Position numbers and translations under genes: made by a program | Notes under the pieces: generated by a model | What the model was told of the DNA's origin: nothing | The model's input: the letters and a program-made list of their open reading frames with translations, nothing else | The model's database searches: none | Assembly: GCA_041821315.1 (NCBI GenBank) | Contig: JBGUEO010000016.1 | Location: 34,864-98,863 of the forward strand | Source: DIGJ01 sp041821315 | GTDB lineage: Bacteria; Bacillota; Clostridia; Lachnospirales; Lachnospiraceae | Reading direction: 5' to 3' | DNA length: 64,000 nucleotides | Shown: positions 53,615 to 62,940 of the stretch, piece after piece | Layout of the letters: each line of letters opens with the position of its first letter | Numbering within the stretch: the first letter of the stretch is position 1

Positions 53615-55885
53615 CTATTCTTGTAACGTTTTTTCAACATACTGGAGATCAGAAATTCCAAATATTTTTTCACCATCAGTTTCAAAAGCTTCGCAAATTT
53701 TAGAAAATAACTTTCTTTCTTTACACCCTGGGAATATTTTCTCAGGACGCATTTTCATAACATCTTCAAATAAGTACATAATCACTTTACTTTCAAACGA
53801 TTTAACAAAATTATCTTCTGCCTCTTCATCTCTAAGAGCATTTTCTAATACTGATTTTGAGATAAAAAATGGTCCAAGTAGTTTGTCCTCATTTATTCTA
53901 TTTTCTTCTTGAGATAGAATAGAATTAATTCTTTTACGCAATTCATTCCAATATACATATTTTCTGTTTTCCCCTAGTCCAATAGGTATAACATATTCTG
54001 CGACTTCGTCTTCTTCCTCATCTATTCCAATATATTCAAATTCCCATCTTCTTTTAAATGCAGTATCCATAGGAAATACTCCTTGATCAGCACTATTCAT
54101 TGTAGCCCAGATGAACATATTTGAAGGTATACGAATCTCTCTATTATCAACTTCATACATCCATAATTCTTCGTCAAGATAATTTTTCAAGTCTTCTGAT
54201 GTTGCAATACTATACTCGCTGACTCCGTTTTTCCGATCTAATAGTTGAAATACATCTCCAAAAACAGCGGCAACATTTGCACGATTAATCTCTTCAATTA
54301 AAAGCAATTCATCTTCTACTGCAAAAGAGATTTCTTGAATTAATTGTTTCGCATTATCAATTCTATGTACAGATTGATATTGTGTGTTATATTCATCAAG
54401 CTTCTCTTTACTAATGATTGGCTTATCATAGGATATCTTATCAAATCTTAATGTTACTCTTAGCGCACCATCTTCTTCTGATTCATCAATCTCTGGATTT
54501 GAAATTACTTTGGCAATAGCGTATATACCATTGTCATAACCGAAACTGTTATTTCCAATGTACACAAGTGCAATATCTCCTTTTTTCATATCCTTTGTTG
54601 CCTTAAATGACTCTATATCCCCTTCTTTTTGTATTTCTTCAAAAAGATTCCAATGTTCCATTGAAGTTGCAGGTTCATAATATACATTTACATTTTCTAG
54701 GTCTTTATACTCGCTATTAATTAAAAAGCTTTTTTGAGCCTTTAAAAACACACGCATAAATGGTCCAGGTATATACTGATAAGAGATTTCTTTTTTTTCT
54801 TCTATTATCTCCATCACTGGTTTATAGGTTCCAACAAATTGAGAATATGCATAGTTTGGATGGAATGTCACTCTTTCCATATTTTTTCCAAAACTTTTGC
54901 TATCTTCATATAATCTGTGGCTTTTCCCAGTTCCCGGGGCACCAAATACAATTCTATTTTGAGGGAAGTTAATATTATTATCTGTTATATCTTTATCTGA
55001 ATTAGTTACAACATCAACGGAATCTGTTTTCTCTTCTTGATTCATCCTAATATATGTTAAACTATGATATGAGCGCACTCTTTCTGCGTATTGTTTTACA
55101 TCATTAATATCCTTATCAATTGCGATAGAAATTTTCCCACCTTTTGATTCCACATAGTAATTTAACCCTTCCGATAGTGCACCTTTTAATATTCTTAAAG
55201 CACCTTTTGCCTCAGCATCTCCATTTATATCAATCTCTTCTTCTCCATCAATTACATCATATAAACTTAATAAATTAAAAACTATCCCTTCACTTCCACT
55301 TTGCAACTTGCAAATTGCATTTTCAGAAAAACAAGTTAATATTCTAATTAAATTTCCTTCAAGTTCTTGATCAATTTTATTTGCACTCCCAGAAATCCAA
55401 TTAAATAAAATTTGCCTGTAGTTATCATTGTTGGTAATCAAACAATCAATAATGTCCATATTACTTGTGAAGGATATTATTTTGTTGTATCTTGTTCCAC
55501 CTGTTCGCTCAGCACTATCAGGTTTACTTGTATCTACAAAGGATATTTTAGCTACCCTCCACACAAGTTCTAGCCCCACAATTAAAGCTTCTAGCTGTGA
55601 CTGGAAGAGTTGATTTTGATTAACAGTCTGAATAAATTCATTAGAATCTATGCTATTATCTTTCAGTTCCCCTTCAAAATATTCTATTATATAATTTTTA
55701 TAAGAGTCATCAATTTCAATTTTTCCGTTTACTTCTTTCGAATACTGTATAGTTGAATTTTTATTTCCACTTTCCCAAAATGCAAATAGCAAAGCTAATG
55801 TAGCTTTTGCTCTTGGTAAAGAAGATTTGATTCCTAATTTCAAATCAAGATCTTTAAACTGCTGCATACTGTCTGGTCTTCTCAT
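53615..55885 (-). CDS. McrB-like AAA+ restriction motor
   Basis: 756 residues. The N-terminal 260 residues form a target-binding part. An EVE/PUA-like insertion lies near residues 370-480 (HWNLFEEIQKEGDIESFKAT; GDIALVYIGNNSFG). The AAA+ core has Walker A (FGAPGTGKSHRLY), Walker B (LLLIEEINRANVAAVFGDVF) and the McrB signature MNSADQGVFPMDTAFKRRWE. It likely uses GTP. Its start overlaps the C5-methyltransferase stop (ATGA). Confidence 0.87.
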   Translation of the reverse strand: MRRPDSMQQFKDLDLKLGIKSSLPRAKATLALLFAFWESGNKNSTIQYSKEVNGKIEIDDSYKNYIIEYFEGELKDNSIDSNEFIQTVNQNQLFQSQLEALIVGLELVWRVAKISFVDTSKPDSAERTGGTRYNKIISFTSNMDIIDCLITNNDNYRQILFNWISGSANKIDQELEGNLIRILTCFSENAICKLQSGSEGIVFNLLSLYDVIDGEEEIDINGDAEAKGALRILKGALSEGLNYYVESKGGKISIAIDKDINDVKQYAERVRSYHSLTYIRMNQEEKTDSVDVVTNSDKDITDNNINFPQNRIVFGAPGTGKSHRLYEDSKSFGKNMERVTFHPNYAYSQFVGTYKPVMEIIEEKKEISYQYIPGPFMRVFLKAQKSFLINSEYKDLENVNVYYEPATSMEHWNLFEEIQKEGDIESFKATKDMKKGDIALVYIGNNSFGYDNGIYAIAKVISNPEIDESEEDGALRVTLRFDKISYDKPIISKEKLDEYNTQYQSVHRIDNAKQLIQEISFAVEDELLLIEEINRANVAAVFGDVFQLLDRKNGVSEYSIATSEDLKNYLDEELWMYEVDNREIRIPSNMFIWATMNSADQGVFPMDTAFKRRWEFEYIGIDEEEDEVAEYVIPIGLGENRKYVYWNELRKRINSILSQEENRINEDKLLGPFFISKSVLENALRDEEAEDNFVKSFESKVIMYLFEDVMKMRPEKIFPGCKERKLFSKICEAFETDGEKIFGISDLQYVEKTLQE

Positions 55886-56958
55886 AAATCTCCCTCCATG
55901 TCATTCAAAATTTCTGTAGCAATAGCTTTCGCAAGTAGTGGTGGAACCGCATTTCCAACCTGTTTCATTTGCGACCCTTTTGTTCCTATAAACTCGAAAT
56001 CATCAGGAAACGATTGAATTCTAGCAGCCTCTCTAACTGTTATTGCACGATCCAAATATGGATGTGTGAATTTTCCAGAAGATGGCGTGTCAAAACGAGT
56101 AGTTATCGTAACCGATACTTCACTCTTTACCATTCTTGACCATGTCCCACTGTATATAGATTTTGTTAAATGTTCTTTTGGCAACACTTCTTTTCCTGTT
56201 TCTGGTGGAATCAAAGATAACCTCTCAAGTGCAAGCTTAGAATGTTTTGTAGCAACATGGTTTTTCAATACATTGGAATTTTTTCTCATTAATATCTGAT
56301 AATCGCTTTGTGGTTCATATTTATATTCTTGAACTTCTTGCCCTTCTCCCGAATTGAGATACGCTAAGTCGCTTATCGCTTCCCATATTGTTACTCTTTT
56401 ACTATTTTTTCTAGGAATTTTAACCTTGTCTTTATCACTGTTTGTTTTTTTTCCAATTATTACTGCCCTTCGCCTACTTTGAGGAACTCCATAATCAGAA
56501 GCATCCAAGATTTCTGCGTTAAGAAGATATCCAATTTTTCCAAACATCTCCTCAATTTCCTTTTTAAAAAACCCTTTTTCTGCTGTTAACAAATTTGGCA
56601 CATTTTCCATCACGAAATATTTAGGCTGTACCAATTCTACTACCTTTACATAATACTTAAACAAAAAATTTCTTTCATCATTGATTGTTTTTCTTTGACC
56701 TTTTTGCGAAAATCCTTGACAAGGTGGTCCACCTATAACGACATCAATTTTACCTCTGTACTCTTTAAAAGTTTCTACTATTGGTAATGTTGTTATATCT
56801 TCAGCAATCATTTTTGTTTTTCTATGATTATATTGATATGAACTAGCAATAGATTTATCGTATTCATTAGCAATAACAATCTCAAAACCAGCCATTTCAA
56901 ATCCTAACGATAAACCTCCTACACCTGAAAACAAATCTATAACTTTAGGCTTATTCAT
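55882..56958 (-). CDS. DNA (cytosine-5)-methyltransferase
   Basis: 358 residues with the full C5 motif set: I (DLFSGVGGLSLGFEMAGF), IV with the catalytic Cys (GGPPCQGFS), VI (ENVPNLL), VIII, and X (QVGNAVPPLLAKAIA). It methylates cytosine in the target of the neighbouring McrB/LlaJI system for self-protection. ATG 56958 follows GGAGGTTTG; the open frame upstream runs into the other methyltransferase. The recognition site cannot be read from sequence. Confidence 0.92.
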   Translation of the reverse strand: MNKPKVIDLFSGVGGLSLGFEMAGFEIVIANEYDKSIASSYQYNHRKTKMIAEDITTLPIVETFKEYRGKIDVVIGGPPCQGFSQKGQRKTINDERNFLFKYYVKVVELVQPKYFVMENVPNLLTAEKGFFKKEIEEMFGKIGYLLNAEILDASDYGVPQSRRRAVIIGKKTNSDKDKVKIPRKNSKRVTIWEAISDLAYLNSGEGQEVQEYKYEPQSDYQILMRKNSNVLKNHVATKHSKLALERLSLIPPETGKEVLPKEHLTKSIYSGTWSRMVKSEVSVTITTRFDTPSSGKFTHPYLDRAITVREAARIQSFPDDFEFIGTKGSQMKQVGNAVPPLLAKAIATEILNDMEGDL

Positions 56959-57682
56959 TATTGCAAACCTCCTGAATTCTTGACTGTGCAATGTAAAAAT
57001 ATTTATCATCAAGTTCTATACCAATAAATTTTCTATTATTTCGTACAGCCACAACACCTGTACTACCACTTCCCATAAACGGATCTAAAATAGTGTCGTC
57101 TTCATCTGATAATATTGTAACAAAATGTTCCATTAATTGCTCTGGTTTTTGAGTTGGATGTTTTCCATATTTTCTTTCTCCTTGTGGTGTTACAGATGTT
57201 TCTATAAAGTCATGTAACACTTTACCAGAATTATTAAAAGTACCTGTTCGTGCCCTATAGGTGAAATAAACCCAAGATTCAGTTGAATTTACAAAATGTA
57301 AATTCATATTTCGTGGCATCGGATTTGATTTATGCCATATTCCAGTAGTTTTATAATAAAATCCATTCTTTTGAGCAATATTTATTAGTGTTTCTACTTT
57401 TATGATTGACATAAATACTATCATTGAACCACCATCTTTTATAACACGCGCTGCTTGATGAAAAAATTTATTCATCGATTTTTTCCATTCTTTATAATCT
57501 AAATCATCCCATCCTGCGACCCCAAAAAAATTATCTCTCATTTTCCCTAAATTTGTGTCTCTATCAGCCATGAATTTACCTAAGTTATATGGTGGATCTG
57601 TTATTATTAAATCTATTGTAGATGACTGTATTTTTTTCATTTTTTCAATACAATCACCATTTAGCAAACTAAAATTCTGCAT
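56951..57682 (-). CDS. DPPY-class DNA methyltransferase (N6-adenine or N4-cytosine)
   Basis: 243 residues, beta-class order: catalytic IIITDPPYNLG comes first and the SAM motif DPFMGSGSTGVVAVR last. It acts on an exocyclic amino group. Its end overlaps the C5-methyltransferase start by eight bases. A two-enzyme pair with different chemistry fits an asymmetric recognition sequence, each enzyme protecting one strand. The classic LlaJI system has two C5 enzymes, so this is a variant. Confidence 0.9.
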   Translation of the reverse strand: MQNFSLLNGDCIEKMKKIQSSTIDLIITDPPYNLGKFMADRDTNLGKMRDNFFGVAGWDDLDYKEWKKSMNKFFHQAARVIKDGGSMIVFMSIIKVETLINIAQKNGFYYKTTGIWHKSNPMPRNMNLHFVNSTESWVYFTYRARTGTFNNSGKVLHDFIETSVTPQGERKYGKHPTQKPEQLMEHFVTILSDEDDTILDPFMGSGSTGVVAVRNNRKFIGIELDDKYFYIAQSRIQEVCNNE

Positions 57683-57711
57683 ATAATTCCTTCCAAACTG
57701 TATTTATTTTC

Positions 57712-57897
57712 TTACAATGCACTTTTTCCACTCTTTACCCATTCATCAATTTCAGAAAATTTAAATTTCCATAACCTGCCAACTTTATGAGCTGGTATAG
57801 CTGATTTTTTTATCCAGCTTCTTATTGTATCTTTTGTTACACCAAGGTACTCTGCTGTTTCTTCCAAGCTGGACCATTTTTCATTAATTTCAGACAT
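57712..57897 (-). CDS. excisionase-like HTH control protein
   Basis: 61 residues (SLEETAEYLGVTKDTIRSWI, PAHKVGRLWKFKFSEIDEWV) of the MerR/excisionase type often found ahead of restriction-modification genes. It is the first gene of the restriction-Hachiman run, 29 bases before the DPPY methyltransferase. A control role is likely. The 279 bases upstream (57898-58176) show no other gene. Confidence 0.8.
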   Translation of the reverse strand: MSEINEKWSSLEETAEYLGVTKDTIRSWIKKSAIPAHKVGRLWKFKFSEIDEWVKSGKSAL

Positions 57898-58176
57898 TTT
57901 CTAATCCTCCATATTCTGGATTTATGCATAATTGCTCCAAAGATAATTATATCTCAAACTATTATTAATAACAACTTTTTAATTATTTAAATATGGTTTA
58001 GTATGATTTATTGGATGTACCACCATATAGTGAAAAGTGAAAAAATAAATTCCGTATTTTTACCCCTACAAATATCAAATCTGGAATTTACTCTTGCACA
58101 TAGTTTTTGATATGATATGCCTTTATGATAAAGAAAAAAAGCCAGCCAACACAAACCTGCATCAGCCAGCCCTCTC

Positions 58177-60222
58177 TTATCTCTTCCAATCTTTATCATA
58201 TTTCTTCTTATCAGTCACACTTTCCTTATAGACTTCATCAAATTCATCGTAGATTTCCATCAAATCCTTCTGAATTCCAAGCTTTTCAAGAACTCCGCGA
58301 TAAACCTTAACACCGACTTTATAATCCAGTTCCTCCAGATGAAAGACCATTGCTCTTATATCGGCACTTGCCTGCTGGAACAATTCTGGTGTCATTCCCA
58401 TTATGTCACATAGTTCCATAGATTTCTCAACTTCTAGTTCAACAATCTTTTCTTCCTGCATTTTATCCCAACATTCCGATATTTCAGCAAATTCATCATA
58501 AGCTTCACTAAATCCCATGTTGCTTCCAATCTCCGTTAAATAATCCATGAAATAATTAAATGCCTTATCATCCGGTAGTCTTTCAAATGGAAATCTTTCT
58601 GCTTTTTCTTGTAAAGACAATCTTTGATATTCAGCTAGAACCTTAGGAAGTTCCACACGCTCTACATCATTGCTCTGTTGCATATCCACTAGGGTTTCAT
58701 TAATACCCGAACTAGTTGTTTCTCTTTCAACCATATCTGATGATTTTATTACCGAATCAGTTGTTAGTTCGATTGGAGGTTCAGGAACTATTATTATTGG
58801 CTCATCTTCCATCACAAATTCAGTCATCACTTCCACTTGCGGTACCACTATCAGTTTTGCTTCGTCTGATACAGCTACTTCATCCACCGTCATAGCAACT
58901 TCCCTAAACGGATTTTCTGGAACTTCTACATCATAGATATCAGTAATCTCATCCATTTCATCAACTGGAAACATTCTATCCAATGCTTCTGCCGCTCGTG
59001 ATATTTCTTGTGCGCAACATCTTTCTGCGATCTTGATCTGCTCCTTAATCTTCCCCTTTCGTTCCTTCAACGCTTCTAATTTACATCTATACTCAGGTTC
59101 ACTATCACGAAACATCTGAAAATCTTCTGCATTCTTGCATTTTCGTTTTTCAATACCTCGTTCAGAATACAACTGCTTTTGTTCTGTCTCTACATCCTGC
59201 AAATCGTTCTGAAGCTTATTTAACAAGTTGATTAAATCGGGTAAAGAATGCACCTCATGATTTACAATCATAAGATACTCTTCTTGTAGCAAATGCATTT
59301 GCTTAATCGCTTCATAATAATGTGCCGACTTGTAATGAAAACGCTTTTTCTCTATCAGTCGCAAGCGATACAGTCTCGCATAATATTTCTTCTGAAATTT
59401 TGACAGCTTCGCCCGTTTCACATAAATCGGATTAAACGTATACACTTTCGGTCTGGCATTACTACTATCTCCATAACGGATAAGAGCATTGATATTTTCT
59501 CTTGAAAAATCTTCTGATATCGTATCAATTCGCTTAAATCGTTTCATTCCTGGAGCTTTCACAGCAATGTGCTTTCCATCCTTCACTTCATACCCCAGCC
59601 TAGATAACAGGTAAATAAAATGACGTTCATCTTCTGCCAGCAAGGCACAGTAATTCACATCATCTTTTATCAGTGTGGTATAGGAATTCTCCCTTTCCCA
59701 TTCTGGTCTGGACATATTTTTTGGATCTTTGCTATATTCCGCAGGCATAATATCCAGTCCATATTCTTCGCAAAGTCGATTGGTAATCGGTTGTATAATT
59801 GCTTTCCAGTCTCCGTTATGATATTGGAATTTATGACCGTTGACCATATTTACGCTGTTTAGCACAATATGCGCGTGTAGATGTTCTCTATCTGTATGAA
59901 CCGCCACAACTACTTCATACTCATTGTGCAGCAACTCTTCTGCAAACCGCATTGCAATGTCATACATCTGCTCTGATGTTCCTTCCCCGGGTTTTAAAGA
60001 AATCACAAGGTGATATCCTTGTCTGCCGCCAGTCTTTTGGAACATCATTTTCGTGCCCTTCATCATTTCATATGCCTTTTCTGGCAGGCAGTTAATACCG
60101 CCCAACAGATTAGCATCTCCAAGTTTTTCAGGCTTTAAGATATAAGTAATGGCTTGTTTTAGGTGAACATCAATCTGACGATTTTTGCTCGCCTTCATAT
60201 GCATGACTTTGGTTATTGCCAT
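58177..60222 (-). CDS. MOBP-type relaxase
   Basis: 681 residues. The N-terminal relaxase domain has a likely nucleophile Tyr in QAITYILKPEK near residue 27, GYHLVISLKPGE, and the metal-binding HTDREHLHAHIVLNSVN. A coiled coil (about 300-410) and an acidic Val/Glu/Pro-rich region follow. It nicks oriT and pilots the strand into a recipient; a conjugation pore from another element must be borrowed because none is seen. Its start overlaps mobC by ten bases. Confidence 0.9.
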   Translation of the reverse strand: MAITKVMHMKASKNRQIDVHLKQAITYILKPEKLGDANLLGGINCLPEKAYEMMKGTKMMFQKTGGRQGYHLVISLKPGEGTSEQMYDIAMRFAEELLHNEYEVVVAVHTDREHLHAHIVLNSVNMVNGHKFQYHNGDWKAIIQPITNRLCEEYGLDIMPAEYSKDPKNMSRPEWERENSYTTLIKDDVNYCALLAEDERHFIYLLSRLGYEVKDGKHIAVKAPGMKRFKRIDTISEDFSRENINALIRYGDSSNARPKVYTFNPIYVKRAKLSKFQKKYYARLYRLRLIEKKRFHYKSAHYYEAIKQMHLLQEEYLMIVNHEVHSLPDLINLLNKLQNDLQDVETEQKQLYSERGIEKRKCKNAEDFQMFRDSEPEYRCKLEALKERKGKIKEQIKIAERCCAQEISRAAEALDRMFPVDEMDEITDIYDVEVPENPFREVAMTVDEVAVSDEAKLIVVPQVEVMTEFVMEDEPIIIVPEPPIELTTDSVIKSSDMVERETTSSGINETLVDMQQSNDVERVELPKVLAEYQRLSLQEKAERFPFERLPDDKAFNYFMDYLTEIGSNMGFSEAYDEFAEISECWDKMQEEKIVELEVEKSMELCDIMGMTPELFQQASADIRAMVFHLEELDYKVGVKVYRGVLEKLGIQKDLMEIYDEFDEVYKESVTDKKKYDKDWKR

Positions 60223-60560
60223 TTATTCAACACCTCCATCAAAAGATTGTAAATATCCTTCATATAATCTTTTATCTGCATAATTTTGTACTCACTCACC
60301 GTTTGACTTGCGTTTGCTACATGTGTGATTTGATTCACATTATTTCCAACCTTTGAAATCTGATTCACCAAATCTCTCCTGTCCAGCATAAGTGTCGTGT
60401 CCACTTTGCCACCATGCAAAACCAATTCTCTGAGATATTCGCTGGGTGTCAGTCCATTCTCTTTGGCTGCTTGCATAATCCGCTCCCTTTCCGTATCCGA
60501 TAATCGAACGGTAAAGTTTTTTCGTGGATCTATCATTTGTTTCTTTCTTCCGATAAGCAT
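60213..60560 (-). CDS. MobC-like relaxosome protein
   Basis: 115 residues: ribbon-helix-helix (NFTVRLSDTERERIMQAAKE) plus the GGKVDTTLMLDRRDLVNQIS segment and NNVNQITHVAN typical of MobC. It loads relaxase at oriT. It precedes and overlaps the relaxase gene. AGGAGGAG touches the ATG; ATG 60536 is an alternative start. Confidence 0.88.
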   Translation of the reverse strand: MLIGRKKQMIDPRKNFTVRLSDTERERIMQAAKENGLTPSEYLRELVLHGGKVDTTLMLDRRDLVNQISKVGNNVNQITHVANASQTVSEYKIMQIKDYMKDIYNLLMEVLNKWQ

Positions 60561-60639
60561 CTCCTCCTTTTATCTGTCTTATAGAAATGTTCCAAAAGCC
60601 TTTTTAAGTACCTTTTGAAACTGTTACGATTGCTTTTTG

Positions 60640-60720
60640 TCAGATTCGTAAAACGCAGGGCGTTTAACAAAGTCTGGTTAGGGGGCTAAAATCCCCCTAA
60701 GACCCCTGATATATGGTATG
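60640..60720. other. candidate oriT
   Basis: Upstream of mobC lie AAACGC-AGG-GCGTTT and then a perfect inverted repeat TTAGGGGG (60678-60685), 7-base loop, CCCCCTAA (60693-60700). GACCCCTGATATATGG follows. Stem-loop plus short conserved tail next to mobC-relaxase is how MOBP origins are built. The nick site is not identified. It accounts for most of the 60561-60884 gap. Confidence 0.6.
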
Positions 60721-60752
60721 TACAGAATGTGATAAATCCATCTGTACTTATT

Positions 60753-60870
60753 ACAATTTGTATCACAGCCACTTAGACTGTTATTACAAATTGGGATATG
60801 GATTTGCGTAGGTAATACAGTTTGTCACACTGTTTTTCATCCACGAATCCAGACATTTATAACAATTTCA
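60753..60870. repeat. four ACAATTTG-like repeats, possible centromere or oriT arm
   Basis: Related 9-mers lie at 60753-60761 (ACAATTTGT), 60786-60794 (ACAAATTGG), 60817-60825 (ACAGTTTGT) and 60862-60870 (ACAATTTCA), spaced 31-45 bases. They lie between ParR and the oriT stem. The match is loose. Confidence 0.3.
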
Positions 60871-60884
60871 AGCAGCTACAACCA

Positions 60885-61403
60885 TTAAAAGCTGTCCAGA
60901 AAACTGAGTGCCGAAGTTGGAAGTTCATTATCCCCATCCACTTCTGGCAAAACTCCCATTTTGGGAACCACTGCTTCTTTTGGAATTACTGCGCTTTTCA
61001 GCTCTGCTGATGTTACTACTGCCTGCGTTCCCACAGAAATCCCACCAGCTACCAGTGCCTTAAGAACTTCATTCACTGCTTTTGATACTGCAAGCTCTAC
61101 TGCTTTTTCAAGCGATTCCATAATAGATTCCGATTCTCTTTTAACGATCTCTTTGATTTCATACTGAGCTGACTGAACAAAATCTCTTCGTAATAATTCC
61201 AACCGTTTCTTTTCATCATCAAAATCAAGTTCTTCTCTGGCATATTTAGTCAACACCCATTTGATGAACTTACTTCGATCTCCAAACAATCCTTTCCTTG
61301 GTTCTTCTTCCATGGATAGTAACAAACCCCAGACCAGAGAATCTTCCTCATGATTTAGATTCAAACGAAAAGTAACGGTTTGAGACATATCCGTGTTACT
61401 CAT
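60885..61403 (-). CDS. ParR-like partition adaptor
   Basis: 172 residues. A ribbon-helix-helix-like N-terminal domain (SQTVTFRLNLNHEEDSLVWG, DRSKFIKWVLTKYA) precedes a helical region and a flexible Ala/Val/Pro-rich tail. Starting inside the end of parM (8-base overlap, with AGGTGG as site) is typical of ParMR operons, where ParR links the centromere to ParM filaments. Sequence similarity to known ParR proteins is not obvious; the call is by context. Confidence 0.65.
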   Translation of the reverse strand: MSNTDMSQTVTFRLNLNHEEDSLVWGLLLSMEEEPRKGLFGDRSKFIKWVLTKYAREELDFDDEKKRLELLRRDFVQSAQYEIKEIVKRESESIMESLEKAVELAVSKAVNEVLKALVAGGISVGTQAVVTSAELKSAVIPKEAVVPKMGVLPEVDGDNELPTSALSFLDSF

Positions 61404-62328
61404 GCAACCACCTGTCAACTTTCTGCATTGCCAGATATTCATAACCAATCGCATTTGCCTTTACATCTTCCTGATAGCAGATATTTGCTCCTCTGATTCG
61501 TCCGAAGAGTTTCATAACAGTAGCCCCACCGCCAACATATACAATTGGTGTAAGCTCTGGATCGAATCCATTTTCTTTCAACTGAGCTTCTACATTTTCA
61601 GCAAAGATATAAAGCTGATCCTGCACAATCTCTGTAATCTCTTTTGGAAGATTGGATGTCCCAGTCATCATCACATCCTGAATATCACTTTCATCCAAGT
61701 AACGGTTCTTTCTCCGAAATACTGCCTTATTGACATTCGCCATACAATTGATTAATGCTTCTGGAATCGTGATACACTCTCGCTCCACTGGAACATAATT
61801 CTTGTTGTGTATAATATCAATCGTCTTGGAACCAATATCTACGATAAGCTGATTTGGTGCCAGCTTACCTAAAATATTTGCTACCGCAGCATAACACTGT
61901 GGATATAGTAGAACTTCTTCAATTTCTATGAAATAGGTTTTCCCTTCATATACAAAGGTTACAAGTCCTCGTTTCAGATAATTGCTAAAACTAACTTTCT
62001 CTTCTCCAAATCTGGTAAACGGAAGTCCTGCCGCAACTACTACTCTTATCGTGTCTTCACCTGATAGTCCATAATATTCGATTTCCTTAGCAATTGCTGC
62101 ATATGTGAGCAACAGATAATCTTCATCTTCTATTTTGGTGTTTTTCATCGGAAGTCTGCCTTCTCCGATTTTATAAAAAGTGTCTTTGCACTCCATTGTC
62201 TTTGCTTCCAATGTTGCTTCTGTGCCAATTTCTTCAACCCCATTGTCGAATATAAAATGTGGTGTCTTAATTGTTGAAAATCCATGGTCAATGGCACATA
62301 ATAAAATGTTTTGTTCTTTAAAATACAT
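61396..62328 (-). CDS. parM: ParM/StbA-family actin-like partition protein
   Basis: 310 residues with actin-fold motifs: phosphate 1 (CAIDHGFSTIKTPHF), phosphate 2 (LIVDIGSKTIDIIHN) and the adenosine motif (VYVGGGATVMKLFG). It forms ATP-driven filaments that push sister plasmids apart. GGAGGATG precedes the ATG; just upstream a small palindrome (GCCG-TAA-CGGC) touches the ribosome site. A 270-base leader carries a hairpin and an antisense RNA candidate. Confidence 0.88.
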   Translation of the reverse strand: MYFKEQNILLCAIDHGFSTIKTPHFIFDNGVEEIGTEATLEAKTMECKDTFYKIGEGRLPMKNTKIEDEDYLLLTYAAIAKEIEYYGLSGEDTIRVVVAAGLPFTRFGEEKVSFSNYLKRGLVTFVYEGKTYFIEIEEVLLYPQCYAAVANILGKLAPNQLIVDIGSKTIDIIHNKNYVPVERECITIPEALINCMANVNKAVFRRKNRYLDESDIQDVMMTGTSNLPKEITEIVQDQLYIFAENVEAQLKENGFDPELTPIVYVGGGATVMKLFGRIRGANICYQEDVKANAIGYEYLAMQKVDRWLHE

Positions 62329-62429
62329 AAATCATCCTCCTGCCGTTACGGCTTCAATAAATTGTATCATGCACCTCGATTCGTTTCACTTCATCTCGGT
62401 CACGGACTTCGTCCTATATCAGATTCCAC

Positions 62430-62469
62430 AAGAATATGTGTTATTGTACAAGCACATAACACAATTCTT
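62430..62469. promoter_or_regulatory. stable hairpin in the parM leader
   Basis: AAGAAT-A-TGTGTTAT (62430-62444) pairs with ATAACACA-ATTCTT (62456-62469): 14 pairs, one bulged A, 11-base loop. It lies between the antisense RNA locus and parM and may act as an attenuator or centromere structure. Confidence 0.45.
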
Positions 62470-62517
62470 ATTTCTCTGATGCATGACTCATTGTCAACGT
62501 GCAAACATATTTTCTGA

Positions 62518-62621
62518 TTGCAACAGCCAGAGCACTCAGCTATACTGTATTTGCGAGATACAAGTAGCAGGCTTTGGCTTGTTACAATCAAGTCCTTTCC
62601 TAATCGGTAAGGGCTTTTTCA
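62518..62621 (+). ncRNA. probable antisense RNA over the parM leader
   Basis: TTGCAA (62518-62523), 17 bases and TATACT (62541-62546) form a good promoter pointing away from parM. The RNA would start near 62553 and end at a terminator hairpin (AGTCCTT 62591-62597, AAGGGCT 62609-62615, then TTTTT), about 68 bases. Layout and size match the repA antisense locus at 26545-26640, but here the antisense target is the parM leader. Confidence 0.55.
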
Positions 62622-62878
62622 TTTGTCTGATAATTACTTTCTTCGGCTACCACCAGCTGTTTTCTTTCTAAATCCTCAGCTGGATTGTAGTAGTCTGCAT
62701 ATCCGTAAATCTTCTGTTCAAAGTACTTACGAGGGCATCTGCCACGAATGGTCAGAAATCCCTTAGCCGCTAGCTCTCTGTTATAAGATTTAATGATCGC
62801 ATATGCCTTTGTCTTCCCAATGCTTAGTACTTCACGTACTTCTTCTACATCAATAAATGCTTCTTTACTACCTACCAT
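62600..62878 (-). CDS. small HTH protein of the second plasmid module
   Basis: 92 residues (FIDVEEVREVLSIGKTKAYA, SYNRELAAKGFLTIRGRCPR). It parallels the 63-residue protein at 26662-26853 but has a longer C-terminal tail. It overlaps the antisense RNA terminator at its 3' end and is divergent from the XRE gene. It is probably a DNA-binding replication or partition regulator. Confidence 0.65.
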   Translation of the reverse strand: MVGSKEAFIDVEEVREVLSIGKTKAYAIIKSYNRELAAKGFLTIRGRCPRKYFEQKIYGYADYYNPAEDLERKQLVVAEESNYQTNEKALTD

Positions 62879-62940
62879 AAAACTCCTCCTTCTTCTATAA
62901 TAGAATTTTAAATACGTACTTCGATATAAAAGTTTGATTT

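Noticed and set aside
58125..58180. Terminator from repeated GGCTGGCT after the relaxase gene
   Set aside because: The two copies are direct, not inverted, so they do not form a stem.
58008..58199. 63-residue minus-strand frame at the relaxase 3' end
   Set aside because: It begins inside the relaxase gene in another frame, lacks a ribosome site and looks random in composition.
58670..58936. Ser/Thr/Ile-rich plus-strand frame inside the relaxase gene
   Set aside because: It is the antisense shadow of the Glu/Val/Pro-rich relaxase tail.
62379..62428. Possible hammerhead-like ribozyme in the parM leader (GGACGAAGTCC and GAAAC-like strings)
   Set aside because: The conserved CTGATGA core is not present and the stems cannot be arranged in hammerhead order.
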